DNA of 64,000 nt. It comes from Beutenbergia cavernae DSM 12333. GTDB taxonomy: Bacteria; Actinomycetota; Actinomycetes; Actinomycetales; Beutenbergiaceae. The stretch is from the NCBI RefSeq assembly GCF_000023105.1, contig NC_012669.1, positions 1,860,001 through 1,924,000 of the forward strand, written 5' to 3'. The position numbers and the translations under genes were made by a program. Below, in pieces: positions 33,840 through 42,522 of the stretch. The first letter of the stretch is position 1, and every line of letters begins with the position of its first letter. The notes under the pieces were generated by a model. That model was not told the origin of the DNA, did no database searches, and worked only from the letters and a program-made list of their open reading frames with translations.

Positions 33840-34457
33840 GTGCCCGCCTCGGTCCTCGCCACGCTCTCCGGCCTCGTGACCGGCCTGGGGCTCATCGTCG
33901 CGATCGGCGCCCAGAACACGTTCGTGCTGCGCCAGGGCCTGCGCCGGGAGCACGTCGGCCGGGTGGTGGCGGTGTGCCTGCTCTCCGACGTCGCGCTGAT
34001 CGTGGCCGGCGTGGGAGGCATCGGCACGCTCGTGGAGCGGCTGCCCGCCGTCGTCACCGTGCTGACCTGGGCGGGCGCGGCGTTCCTGGCCGGGTACGGC
34101 GTGCTCGCCGCACGCCGGGCGTTGTCCCCGGACGGGGCTCTCGGCGACGCCGCGCCACCCCCGACGTCCGGCCGGTCGGCGGTCGCCGTCGCCGCCGCGC
34201 TCACCTGGCTCAACCCCCACGTCTACCTCGACACGGTGGTCCTGCTCGGTTCCGTCGCGAACGCGCAGCCGGGCGTGCTGCGGTGGTGGTTCGCCGCCGG
34301 GGCCGTCGTGGCGAGCGCCGTCTGGTTCGGGGGCCTCGGATTCGGAGCGCGGCTGGTGGCCCCAGCGCTCGCGCGCCCGAACGCCTGGCGCATCCTCGAC
34401 GGCGCGATCGCCGTCGTCATGCTCACGCTCGCGGTGCTGCTGGTGCTGCGCGCGTAG
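33840..34457 (+). CDS. LysE/ArgO-family amino-acid exporter
   Basis: LysE exports lysine and arginine. The 205-residue product has six helices, with LGLIVAIGAQNTFVLRQGLR near residue 15 and LTWLNPHVYLDTVVLLG, both family hallmarks. The GTG at 33840 is 7 nt after TAGCGT (33827-33832), with no SD. An upstream in-frame ATG would lie before the promoter. Control by the adjacent ArgP-like protein is expected. Its 3' end overlaps the convergent methyltransferase gene by 35 bp. Confidence 0.93.
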   Translation: MPASVLATLSGLVTGLGLIVAIGAQNTFVLRQGLRREHVGRVVAVCLLSDVALIVAGVGGIGTLVERLPAVVTVLTWAGAAFLAGYGVLAARRALSPDGALGDAAPPPTSGRSAVAVAAALTWLNPHVYLDTVVLLGSVANAQPGVLRWWFAAGAVVASAVWFGGLGFGARLVAPALARPNAWRILDGAIAVVMLTLAVLLVLRA

Positions 34458-35211
34458 GTGCCGGCCGGCGCGCGACCGCGTACCGGAACGCGCACGCCAG
34501 GCGGTAGCTGCCGTCCGTGCGGCGGAACGGTGCGGCGGCAGCGAGCACGACGGGCGCCGTCGTCGCGATGGTGGCGTCGTCCTCCCCGAGCAGGACGGCG
34601 CGCACGAGCGTCTCGTCGTCGGCGGCGTCCCACGGAGTGTCGACCAGGCCCGCCTCGACGAGGGTCAGCCCGGCATCGGCGAGGAGGGCCTCCAGGCCAC
34701 CGGCCCCACGGAGCTCGCCCTCCGGGAGCGACTCCTCGCCGTCGGCGGCGGCGACGGCGGCCTCGATCGTGGCGAGGTCGTTGCGGCTGTCCTCGGCCCA
34801 GCTCGCGACCGCCACGTGCCCGCCGGGAGCCGTCACCCGGACGAGCTCCGCCAGTGCCGCGTCGACGTCGTCGGCGAACTGCAGGGCGTTCACCGCCGTC
34901 ACGAGGTCGAACGCCCCGTCGCCCCACGTCAGCGACTCGGCGTCGCCGGGTCGCAGGTCAGCGCCAGGCAGCCGCGCCCGCGCCTGGGCCAGCATCCCCG
35001 GCGCCGGGTCCACGCCGGCGACCCGCAGGCCGCGCGCTTCCAGGTGGGCGAGCAGGTCGCCCGAACCGCAGCCGACGTCGAGCACGCGGGCACCGGCCCC
35101 GGCCTCGCTGGCGCGCAGCAGGGCGTCCCAGGCCGGTGCGGCGAGATCGCCCCAGAGGCGTGACCAGTCCTGTGCCACGAGCGACCAGCGGTCCGGGTCG
35201 GCGCCGTCCAC
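34423..35211 (-). CDS. class I SAM-dependent methyltransferase (methyltransferase 11 type)
   Basis: The 262-residue product has ARVLDVGCGSGDLLAHLEAR (motif I), VAGVDPAPGMLAQA, FDLVTAVNALQFADDVDAAL and VTAPGGHVAVASWAED. The GTG at 35211 starts 1 nt after the stop of the acetyltransferase gene, so it is likely translationally coupled. Its end overlaps the lysE end. Substrate unknown. Confidence 0.86.
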   Translation of the reverse strand: MDGADPDRWSLVAQDWSRLWGDLAAPAWDALLRASEAGAGARVLDVGCGSGDLLAHLEARGLRVAGVDPAPGMLAQARARLPGADLRPGDAESLTWGDGAFDLVTAVNALQFADDVDAALAELVRVTAPGGHVAVASWAEDSRNDLATIEAAVAAADGEESLPEGELRGAGGLEALLADAGLTLVEAGLVDTPWDAADDETLVRAVLLGEDDATIATTAPVVLAAAAPFRRTDGSYRLACAFRYAVARRPAPTRAAPAAPRA

Positions 35212-35212
35212 C

Positions 35213-35842
35213 TCAGCGCGCCGCCCCGTCGGCGAGGGCGAGGCGCACCACGGCGCGCCCGGGGCGGGGGCTCGAGACGACGGTGAAGCCGGCACCCTCG
35301 AACAGACTCACGGTGCCGTGGTAGAGCTCGTTCGACGACACCCGCCGGGTACCCGGATCGACCGGGTAGGCCTCGACCGTGTGCGCGCCGTGGGAGCGGG
35401 CGTGCTCGACGGCGGCCCTCAGGAGCGTGCGGGCGAGGCCGCGGCGGCGATGCCCCGGCCGCACCACGAAGCACGTCACCGACCAGACGCCGTCGCGCTG
35501 CGAGCTCCCGCGCTCGACGTCGGCGCCCAGTGCCGACGGCGAGGTCCACAGCCGCGGGTAGGCGGACCAGGGCGCCACGGCGCACCAGCCCACCGGCTCG
35601 CCGTCGAGCGTCGCGACGACTCCCGGCGAGGGTCCGTCGGTGGCGAGATCGGTGCGCATCCGCTCCCGCAGGTCGTCGACGGCCAGCGGCCGCATGGCGG
35701 CGTTGGTCAGCCGGAAGAACTGGCACCAGCACCGAGAGGCGTCGCCCCGGGTGCCCATGACCGCGGCGACGTCCTCGAACGCGGGGGAGGACGTGGTGAG
35801 CATGCCGTCCCCGCCGCCCCGGGCTCCCGTCGACCCTGCCAT
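35213..35842 (-). CDS. GNAT-family N-acetyltransferase
   Basis: The 209-residue product has the acetyl-CoA motif FVVRPGHRRRGLARTLL, preceded by GEPVGWCAVAPWSAY, and a Cys/Trp-rich segment CWCQFFRLT near residue 38 typical of a common actinobacterial GNAT group. TAGGGT (rc, 35851-35856) is 8 nt before the ATG. First gene of a two-gene leftward unit with the methyltransferase. Substrate unknown. Confidence 0.88.
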   Translation of the reverse strand: MAGSTGARGGGDGMLTTSSPAFEDVAAVMGTRGDASRCWCQFFRLTNAAMRPLAVDDLRERMRTDLATDGPSPGVVATLDGEPVGWCAVAPWSAYPRLWTSPSALGADVERGSSQRDGVWSVTCFVVRPGHRRRGLARTLLRAAVEHARSHGAHTVEAYPVDPGTRRVSSNELYHGTVSLFEGAGFTVVSSPRPGRAVVRLALADGAAR

Positions 35843-35961
35843 GGCACGTGACCCTAGGCGACGGTCCAGTCAGCGGTCGAGAGTGGACAACAGCGCTCGT
35901 CGCCCGTACGGTCAGGTTCCGGCAAGGGGGTTAACATATTTCGGGACGGGGGGGTGCGACC

Positions 35962-37182
35962 GTGCGTGACGTGACCGCCGCGCGCCCGTCGGCCGAGCGC
36001 GCCGCCAACACCGATCGTGTGCTGGCCGCGCTCGCTCCGGACCTCTCGCTCACCCAGACGGAGCTGCGCGAGGCCACCGGCCTCTCCCGGCCCACCCTGG
36101 CCGCGATCCTCCGTGAGCTGCTCGCGGAGGGGTGGATCGTCGCCGTCGCCCCCACGAGCCGAGCCGGTGCCGCCGGCGCCGGCCGGCCGGCCCGCTCCTT
36201 CCGGATCGACCCGGACGCGATCACCGTCGCCGGCGTCGACGTCGGACTGCACGCCGTCCGCGTGGTCGTCGCCGACGCGACGGGCGCCCGGCTGCACGCC
36301 GTGCACGTCGACGTCGCCCCGGACGCGGCCGGCGCGGAGCGGCTCACGCTCGTGCAGCAGGCGATCGCCGGCGCGGCCCGCGCGACCGGGCGCGACGTGT
36401 CCGCCCTCGCGGCGATCTGCGTCGGCGTCCCCGGCATCGTGGACGCAGCGGGCCGGATCCGCAGGTCGTCGGTCATCGCCGACTGGAGCGGCTTCGACGT
36501 CGGCAGGGCGATCGGGCGGTGGGCGGGTTGCCCCGTCGACGTCGTCAACGACGCCAACCTCGCCGCCGTGGGCGAGCACTGGACGGGCGCCGCGCGCATG
36601 TGCGACGACGTCGTCTACCTCCACCTCGGCCGTCGGACGAGCGCGGGGCTGCTGCTGGACGGTCGCGTGCACCCCGGCCGCACCGGCGCCGCGGGCGAGA
36701 TCGGGAGCATCCCCGCGCTGTTCCTCGACACGCCCAGCGTGCTGATCGAGCCCGACGCCGCGCAGGACGACCCGCGCATCCCGGAGGTCTTCACCGCCGC
36801 TGCGGCGGGCGACGAGGGTGCGGCGGCACGCGTCGAGGAGTTCGGCCGCCGCGTCGCGGAGAGCGTCGAGATGCTCACGAAGATCCTCGACCCCGACGTC
36901 GTCGTGCTCGGCGGCGGGCTCTCGCGCGCCGGAGCGGCGCTCCTCGATGTGGTGACGCGACACGTCGCGTTCGTCGACGGCGTCGCGCCCCCCGTCGTGC
37001 TCGGGGCGCTCGCCGACGAGGCGGTGACGTCGGGCGGCGTGCGCCGCGCCCTGCTCCTGGCGGCCCGCGAGGAGCCGCTGCTGCGCCCGCTGCTCGCCGC
37101 GGGCACGGCCCGCACCACGCGTCCGCCGGCGGACGTCGGCGGGCGTGAACCCGAGACCACCGCACCTGAGAGGTCAGCATGA
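35962..37182 (+). CDS. ROK-family transcriptional regulator of the ABC/oxidoreductase operon
   Basis: The 406-residue product has a winged HTH at about 25-60 (LTQTELREATGLSRPTLAAI) and a ROK sugar-kinase-like domain (GVDVGLHAVRVVVAD, VGVPGIVD, VNDANLAAVGEHW). The zinc motif CxCGxxGC of most ROK proteins is absent; the region reads HPGRTGAAGEIGSIPALF. GGGGGG lies before the GTG. The AT-rich GTTAACATATTTCG (35930-35943) just upstream is a candidate promoter/operator. The stop overlaps the binding-protein ATG, so the regulator is translated with its operon. Confidence 0.9.
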   Translation: MRDVTAARPSAERAANTDRVLAALAPDLSLTQTELREATGLSRPTLAAILRELLAEGWIVAVAPTSRAGAAGAGRPARSFRIDPDAITVAGVDVGLHAVRVVVADATGARLHAVHVDVAPDAAGAERLTLVQQAIAGAARATGRDVSALAAICVGVPGIVDAAGRIRRSSVIADWSGFDVGRAIGRWAGCPVDVVNDANLAAVGEHWTGAARMCDDVVYLHLGRRTSAGLLLDGRVHPGRTGAAGEIGSIPALFLDTPSVLIEPDAAQDDPRIPEVFTAAAAGDEGAAARVEEFGRRVAESVEMLTKILDPDVVVLGGGLSRAGAALLDVVTRHVAFVDGVAPPVVLGALADEAVTSGGVRRALLLAAREEPLLRPLLAAGTARTTRPPADVGGREPETTAPERSA

Positions 37183-38456
37183 GACGCCGCACGTTCCTCG
37201 GTGCCGCGGCCCTGGCGCCGCTGGGCGCCGCCGTCGCCGCCTGCTCCGACCCGCCGGACGGGGGAGAGCGGCCGGCCGGCCGCGCCCGGATCTCCTACGG
37301 CATGTGGGACCAGCTCCAGGTGCCCGCCATGCAGGAGGTCATCGACGCGTTCAACGTCGAGCACCCCGACATCGAGGTGACGATCCAGCTCACCCCGTTC
37401 AGCACGTACTGGACCCGGCTGCAGACGTCCATCACGGGCGGGGGAGCGGCCGACGTCTTCTGGATGAACGGCCCAAGCATCCGGAAGTTCGCGCACTACG
37501 GCACGCTCCTCCCGCTCGGTGAGCGGCTGGCGGCCGACGGCGTCGACCTCGCCGCCGACCACCCCGCGAACCTCGTGGACCTGTACGCCTACGACGGCGA
37601 GCAGTACGGGGTCCCGAAGGACTACGACTGCATCTCGCTCTACTACAACAAGGCGCTCTTCGACGAGATGGGCGTCCCGTACCCCGATGCCACGTGGACC
37701 TGGGACACCGTGCGCGACGCCGTGGCCGAGTTCCGCGACCCCGCGCGCGGACGCTACGGCATCAGCTCGGCGATCGACCGGCAGCGCAACCTCTACCCCC
37801 TCGTGTTCCAGAACGGGGGAGAGGTGATCGACGGCGGTCGGTCGGGGTTCGACTCCGAGGCCACGATCGGCGGCCTGGAGTTCTGGACGGACCTCGTCAA
37901 CGACGGCCTCGCCCCGAACGCCATGGCCACCGCCGACACGCAGGGCCGCTCCCTCTTCCTCGGCGGCCAGATCGCCATGTACTACGGGCTGCCGAACGAC
38001 GCCGTCGAGGCGTACGACGACCCCGCGATCCGGGAGCGCACGGACATCGCCGTCCTCCCGGCCGGGACCGAGCGCGGCAACGTCATCCACGGGCTCGCCA
38101 ACGTCGTCAACGCCCGCACGGCCTTCCCCGACGCCGCCTACGAGCTCGTGAAGTTCATGGCGGGTCGCGAGGCGGGTGAGATCCAGGGCGCGAGCGGGTC
38201 CATCCTGCCGAGCTTCGCCGGCACGGAGGCGGCGTACCTGGCGTCGAAGCCCGAGTTCAACCTGCAGGCGTTCATCGACCAGATCCCCGACTGCACGGCC
38301 TACCCCGTGTCCATGAACACGAACACCTGGGAGAACATGCAGTACACCTACCTCGCCCCCGCCTGGATCGGCGACCCGTCCCGGTCCGTCGCCGACGCCT
38401 CGCGGCGGCTCGCGACCGAGATGAACCGGGTGCTCGACGCGGAGCCGGCCACGTGA
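37179..38456 (+). CDS. sugar ABC transporter substrate-binding lipoprotein
   Basis: The 425-residue protein has a Tat/Sec-like N-terminus and lipobox AAVAAC with Cys22 as lipid anchor. The fold is family 1 solute-binding: ISYGMWDQLQVPAMQEVIDA, FNVEHPDIEVTIQ, GGGAADVFWMN, then YDCISLYYNKALFDEMGVPY and a C-terminal AYELVKFMAG segment. Several aromatic residues suit a sugar ligand. ATGA overlap with the ROK gene and GTGA overlap with the permease. Confidence 0.93.
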   Translation: MRRRTFLGAAALAPLGAAVAACSDPPDGGERPAGRARISYGMWDQLQVPAMQEVIDAFNVEHPDIEVTIQLTPFSTYWTRLQTSITGGGAADVFWMNGPSIRKFAHYGTLLPLGERLAADGVDLAADHPANLVDLYAYDGEQYGVPKDYDCISLYYNKALFDEMGVPYPDATWTWDTVRDAVAEFRDPARGRYGISSAIDRQRNLYPLVFQNGGEVIDGGRSGFDSEATIGGLEFWTDLVNDGLAPNAMATADTQGRSLFLGGQIAMYYGLPNDAVEAYDDPAIRERTDIAVLPAGTERGNVIHGLANVVNARTAFPDAAYELVKFMAGREAGEIQGASGSILPSFAGTEAAYLASKPEFNLQAFIDQIPDCTAYPVSMNTNTWENMQYTYLAPAWIGDPSRSVADASRRLATEMNRVLDAEPAT

Positions 38457-39409
38457 GCGCCGCCACGCCGGTCACGGCGACGGCGCCGGCCGTCACGCCC
38501 GCACGCCGGCGCGGTGGCGCCGCGACCGCGCGCCGCCGCACCGCCGTCGTCGGCTACCTGTTCGTGGCGCCGGTGGCGCTCGGCCTGCTCTGGCTGTACA
38601 TCTACCCGGCGCTCGCGACGTTCGTGCTGAGCTTCACCGAGTGGGGTCCGTTCGGCGGCAACACGTTCAACGGCTTCGCCAACTACGTCGCCGTGTTCTC
38701 GTCGCAGACGTTCTGGCGGTCCCTGCTCAACACGTTCGGGTACATGCTCATCGGGCTGCTCGTGATCCCGGTCGCGATCGTCGTCGCGGCGCTGCTCAAC
38801 AAGCCCGGCCTGCGCGGCGTCGGCGTCTACCGCGCGCTGTACTTCATCCCGTTCATCACGCTGCCCGTGGCGAGCGGCATGGTGTGGAAGTGGCTGTACA
38901 ACGGCGAGTACGGGCTCATCAACCAGTTCCTCGGGGTCTTCGGGATCTCCGGCACCTACTGGGTGGCGAACCCGGCGACGGCGCTCGTGGCCATCGGGAT
39001 CGTGCAGGTCTGGTCGCAGATCGGCTACTACCTGGTGATCTTCATCGCCGGCATCAAGGGCATCCCGGCGGAGTACTCCGAGGCCGCCGAGCTCGACGGC
39101 GCCGGCTCCTTCCGGCGCTTCAGCCACATCACGCTCCCGCTGCTGAGCCCGAGCATCTTCTTCTGCACGGTCATCAACGTCATCGCGACCCTGCAGATCT
39201 TCGACCTCATCTACGTGATGTCGCAGAGCTCGAGCGCCAACCCCGCGTTCCAGGCGTCGCAGTCGATCGTCACGCTGTTCTACGAGATGGCGTTCGTCGA
39301 CAACACGAAGGGTCCGGCGACGGCGCTCGCGTTCATCCTCATGATCCTCATCGCGGCCCTCACGGCCGTCCAGTTCCGGCTCCAGCGGAGGTGGGTCCAG
39401 TATGCGTAG
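38453..39409 (+). CDS. sugar ABC transporter permease 1 (MalF type)
   Basis: The 318-residue product has six helices after a basic N-terminus and the ATPase-contact EAA loop EYSEAAELDGAGSFRRF near residue 207. It pairs with the following permease. It overlaps the binding-protein gene by 4 nt and the next gene by 8 nt. No ATP-binding subunit is encoded in this operon, so a shared MsmX-like ATPase elsewhere is inferred. Confidence 0.94.
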   Translation: MSAATPVTATAPAVTPARRRGGAATARRRTAVVGYLFVAPVALGLLWLYIYPALATFVLSFTEWGPFGGNTFNGFANYVAVFSSQTFWRSLLNTFGYMLIGLLVIPVAIVVAALLNKPGLRGVGVYRALYFIPFITLPVASGMVWKWLYNGEYGLINQFLGVFGISGTYWVANPATALVAIGIVQVWSQIGYYLVIFIAGIKGIPAEYSEAAELDGAGSFRRFSHITLPLLSPSIFFCTVINVIATLQIFDLIYVMSQSSSANPAFQASQSIVTLFYEMAFVDNTKGPATALAFILMILIAALTAVQFRLQRRWVQYA

Positions 39410-40256
39410 CCGACTCGTCAGCGGCCCCTCCGCCCGGGGCACCCGGCTCGGAAGCGTCGGGACGCACGCCGTCCTCGCGCTCGGCGCCGTCGTGATGATC
39501 TTCCCGTTCGTGTGGCAGGTGCTCACCGCGTTCAAGTCGCAGGCCGAGGCCATCGCCGTGCCGGTGACGATCCTGCCGGCCGAGTGGCGGTGGGACACGT
39601 TCCGCGAGGTGTTCACGGTGCTGCCGTTCTTCGACCAGCTCCGCAACACGGCGCTCGTGGCCGTCGCCCGCACGCTCGGACAGCTCCTGCTCTGCTCGCT
39701 CGCGGCGTACGCGTTCGCGCGGCTGCGCTTCCCCGGCCGGAACGTCGTGTTCGCGCTGTTCCTGTCGGTGCTCATGGTGCCGAGCCAGCTGCTGATCCTG
39801 CCGCAGTACGAGATCATGGCGGACCTCGGGCTGCTCAACACGATCCCGGTGCTCATCCTGCCGGGCCTGTTCTCGGCGTTCGGGACGTTCCTGCTGCGCC
39901 AGTTCTTCATGACGATCCCGAACGAGATCGAGGAGGCGGCGCTGCTCGACGGCGCGAGCCGGTTGCGGATCTACTGGAGCATCATGCTGCCGCTCGTGCG
40001 CCCGGCCCTGGCGGCGCTCGCCGTCATCACGCTCATGAACGCGTGGAACGACCTCCTGTGGCCGCTCGTGGTCAACACCGACCCCACCGTCATGCCGATC
40101 AGCGCAGGGCTGACGACGCTCCAGGGCCAGTTCGCGACGAACTACCCGGTGCTCATGGCAGGCTCCTTGCTCGCCAGTCTTCCCATGCTCGTGGTGTACC
40201 TCGTGCTGCAGCGGCAGTTCGTCCAGGGCATCGCGCTGTCCGGAACGAAAGGATGA
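39402..40256 (+). CDS. sugar ABC transporter permease 2 (MalG type)
   Basis: The 284-residue product has six helices and the EAA loop EIEEAALLDGASRLRIYW near residue 183, with a MalG-like PFVWQVLTAFKSQAEA start after the first helix. The ATG at 39402 lies inside the end of permease 1. Its TGA overlaps the ATG of the first oxidoreductase. Confidence 0.94.
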   Translation: MRSRLVSGPSARGTRLGSVGTHAVLALGAVVMIFPFVWQVLTAFKSQAEAIAVPVTILPAEWRWDTFREVFTVLPFFDQLRNTALVAVARTLGQLLLCSLAAYAFARLRFPGRNVVFALFLSVLMVPSQLLILPQYEIMADLGLLNTIPVLILPGLFSAFGTFLLRQFFMTIPNEIEEAALLDGASRLRIYWSIMLPLVRPALAALAVITLMNAWNDLLWPLVVNTDPTVMPISAGLTTLQGQFATNYPVLMAGSLLASLPMLVVYLVLQRQFVQGIALSGTKG

Positions 40257-41470
40257 CGCACGTGGGTGCGAAGGTGCTGAAGCTTGGGGTCGTCGGAGTC
40301 GGTGCGCGGGCCTCGCTCGCGCAGCATGCGGCGGCGGCCGGCGGGCGGGTGGTCGTCGCCGCGGATCCCGCCGCCGCGGGGCGCGCGCGGGCGCGCGAGC
40401 TCTTCGGGGACGACGTCGCGGTGGTCGCCGACCACCGCGAGCTCCTCGACGCCGGCCTCGACGGGGTGTTCGTGCTGAGCCCGGACGACACCCACGCGCG
40501 CATCGCCGTCGACCTGCTCGACGCCGGGATCGCCGTCTACCTCGAGAAGCCGATGGCCACGACGCTCGAGGACTGCGACGCCATCCTCCGCGCCCAGGCG
40601 AGGTCGGGAGCGCTCCTCGTGCCGGGGCACAACATGCGGCACATGCCCGTCGTCACCACCATGAAGCAGCTCATCGACGACGGCGCGATCGGTGACGTGC
40701 AGGCGGTCTGGTGCCGGCACTTCGTCGGGCACGGCGGGGACTACTACTTCAAGGACTGGCACGCCGACGCCAGCCGGTCCACGGGCCTGCTTCTGCAGAA
40801 GGGCGCGCACGACATCGACGTCATCCACTGGCTCGCCGGCGCGCACACCGACGTCGTCGTCGGCATGGGGGCGCTGCAGGTCTACGGCGGGATCGACGAC
40901 CGGCGGGACAACTCCGACCGCCGCCTGCGCGAGTGGTTCTCGACGAGCAACTGGCCGCCCACCGCCCAGCGCGAGCTGCACCCCGTCGTCGACGTGGAGG
41001 ACACGTCCATGATCCAGATGCACCTCACGAACGGCGTCCTCGCCAGCTACACGCAGTGCCACTTCACGCCCGACTACTGGCGCAACTACACGGTCATCGG
41101 CACCGCCGGACGGCTGGAGAACTTCGGCGACACCTCGGGCGCCGAGATCCGCGTCTGGAACCGGCGGCACGACTATGACGCTGACGGCGACACGCGCGTG
41201 CGGGTCGCGGAGCCGGACGGCGGTGCTGCCGGGCACGGCGGGGCCGACGCGTCGATCGTCGCGGAGTTCTGCGCCGCCGTGCGCGGGGAGCAGACGCCGC
41301 GCACCACGCCGCTCGACGCCCGCGCCGCCGTCGCGGCCGGGACGTGCGGGACGGCCTCGATCCGCGGCGGCTCGGTGCCCGTGCCGATCCCGCCCCCCGA
41401 CCTCGGTCCAGGTGCGCAGCTCGACGACGCCCCGAACCGCAGACACACCGACAAGAAGGAGTCCGCGTGA
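40253..41470 (+). CDS. Gfo/Idh/MocA oxidoreductase 1
   Basis: These NAD(P)-dependent enzymes oxidise or epimerise sugars and inositols. The 405-residue product has an N-terminal Rossmann fold (LGVVGVGARASLAQHAA), the catalytic Lys motif YLEKPMATTLEDC near residue 96, then GHNMRHMPVVTTMK and GAHDIDVIHWLAG with the catalytic Asp/His pair. It is longer than its two paralogues, with an insert around residues 200-245 (YGGIDDRRDNSDRRLREWF). Coupled to permease 2 by ATGA. Confidence 0.92.
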   Translation: MTHVGAKVLKLGVVGVGARASLAQHAAAAGGRVVVAADPAAAGRARARELFGDDVAVVADHRELLDAGLDGVFVLSPDDTHARIAVDLLDAGIAVYLEKPMATTLEDCDAILRAQARSGALLVPGHNMRHMPVVTTMKQLIDDGAIGDVQAVWCRHFVGHGGDYYFKDWHADASRSTGLLLQKGAHDIDVIHWLAGAHTDVVVGMGALQVYGGIDDRRDNSDRRLREWFSTSNWPPTAQRELHPVVDVEDTSMIQMHLTNGVLASYTQCHFTPDYWRNYTVIGTAGRLENFGDTSGAEIRVWNRRHDYDADGDTRVRVAEPDGGAAGHGGADASIVAEFCAAVRGEQTPRTTPLDARAAVAAGTCGTASIRGGSVPVPIPPPDLGPGAQLDDAPNRRHTDKKESA

Positions 41471-42522
41471 CGAACAGGCCGGGCGACGGGATCACCGTCG
41501 CACTCATCGGGGCCGGCGGGATCGCCGGCGTCCATCTCGCGGCATGGCTCGCGCTCGGCGCGACGGTGCGGGTGTACTCGCACGACCACGCGGCGGAGCT
41601 CGTGCGCCGGTACGGCGGCGGCGAGGTCGTGGCGACGCTCGACGACGCGCTCGACGGCGCCGCCCTGGTCGACATCGTGACACCCACGTTCGCGCACCAC
41701 GAGGTCGTGCGGGCCGCCGTCGCCGCCGGCTGCGACATCGTCTGCGAGAAACCGCTGGCGCTCACGTCCGAAGAGGTCGCGGAGATGATCGCCGAGTGCG
41801 CCGCGGCCGGGGTCCGGCTGTACCCGGCGCACGTCGTGCGGTACTTCCCGGAGTACGCCGCCATGCGCGCCCACGTCGCGGCCGGCGGGGTCGGGCGCGT
41901 CGCCGTCCAGCGCTTCGCGCGGTCCGGTTCCCGCCCGGCGCGCGGCTGGTTCGCCGACGCCTCCCGGAGCGGCGGCATCGTGATGGACCAGATGATCCAC
42001 GACCTCGACTTCGCCCGGTGGACGGCCGGCGACGTCGCACGCGTCTTCGCGCGCCAGTCCACCACCGAGGACTCCGGTGACCGGCTCGGCGTCGTCAGCG
42101 CCCAGGTCGTGCTCACCCACGTCTCCGGCGCGCTGAGCTATGTGACCGGGACGTGGGCCGCGCCGGGGAGCGCCTTCCGGACGCGGTTCGAGGTGACGGG
42201 CTCCGACGGTCTCGTGCACCACGACTCCGCCGAGCACGCACCCCTGCGGATCGACGGGGGTTCGGCGGGTGAGGGCCGCGGCCTGCTCCCGGGCACGGCG
42301 TTCACGGAGAGCCCGTACCTGACCGAGCTGCGCGAGTTCCTGCTCGCGTGCACGGCCGGCGGTCCGGAGCCGCGCGTCAGCGCACAGGACGGGCTCGAGG
42401 CCGTCCGGCTCGCCGAGGCCGCCAACCACTCCCTGCGTTCGGGGGACGTCGTCGACCTCGCCGCGGCCGGCACCGCCGGCACGGCAGCAGCAGTTCCGAC
42501 CAGCACGGGAGCGCCCGCATGA
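41467..42522 (+). CDS. Gfo/Idh/MocA oxidoreductase 2
   Basis: The 351-residue product has VALIGAGGIAGVHLAAWLAL near residue 10, the EKP motif VCEKPLALTSEEVAEM near 97, HVVRYFPEYAAMR and IVMDQMIHDLDFARW with the catalytic Asp-x-x-x-His type pair. GTGA overlap with oxidoreductase 1. Three different paralogues in a row suggest successive redox steps on one sugar, for example oxidation, then modification, then re-reduction. Confidence 0.92.
   Translation: MTNRPGDGITVALIGAGGIAGVHLAAWLALGATVRVYSHDHAAELVRRYGGGEVVATLDDALDGAALVDIVTPTFAHHEVVRAAVAAGCDIVCEKPLALTSEEVAEMIAECAAAGVRLYPAHVVRYFPEYAAMRAHVAAGGVGRVAVQRFARSGSRPARGWFADASRSGGIVMDQMIHDLDFARWTAGDVARVFARQSTTEDSGDRLGVVSAQVVLTHVSGALSYVTGTWAAPGSAFRTRFEVTGSDGLVHHDSAEHAPLRIDGGSAGEGRGLLPGTAFTESPYLTELREFLLACTAGGPEPRVSAQDGLEAVRLAEAANHSLRSGDVVDLAAAGTAGTAAAVPTSTGAPA

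Noticed and set aside
36132-37148. Second-frame ORF inside the ROK gene
   Set aside because: Arg-rich product with no start signal; the ROK frame has full domain support.
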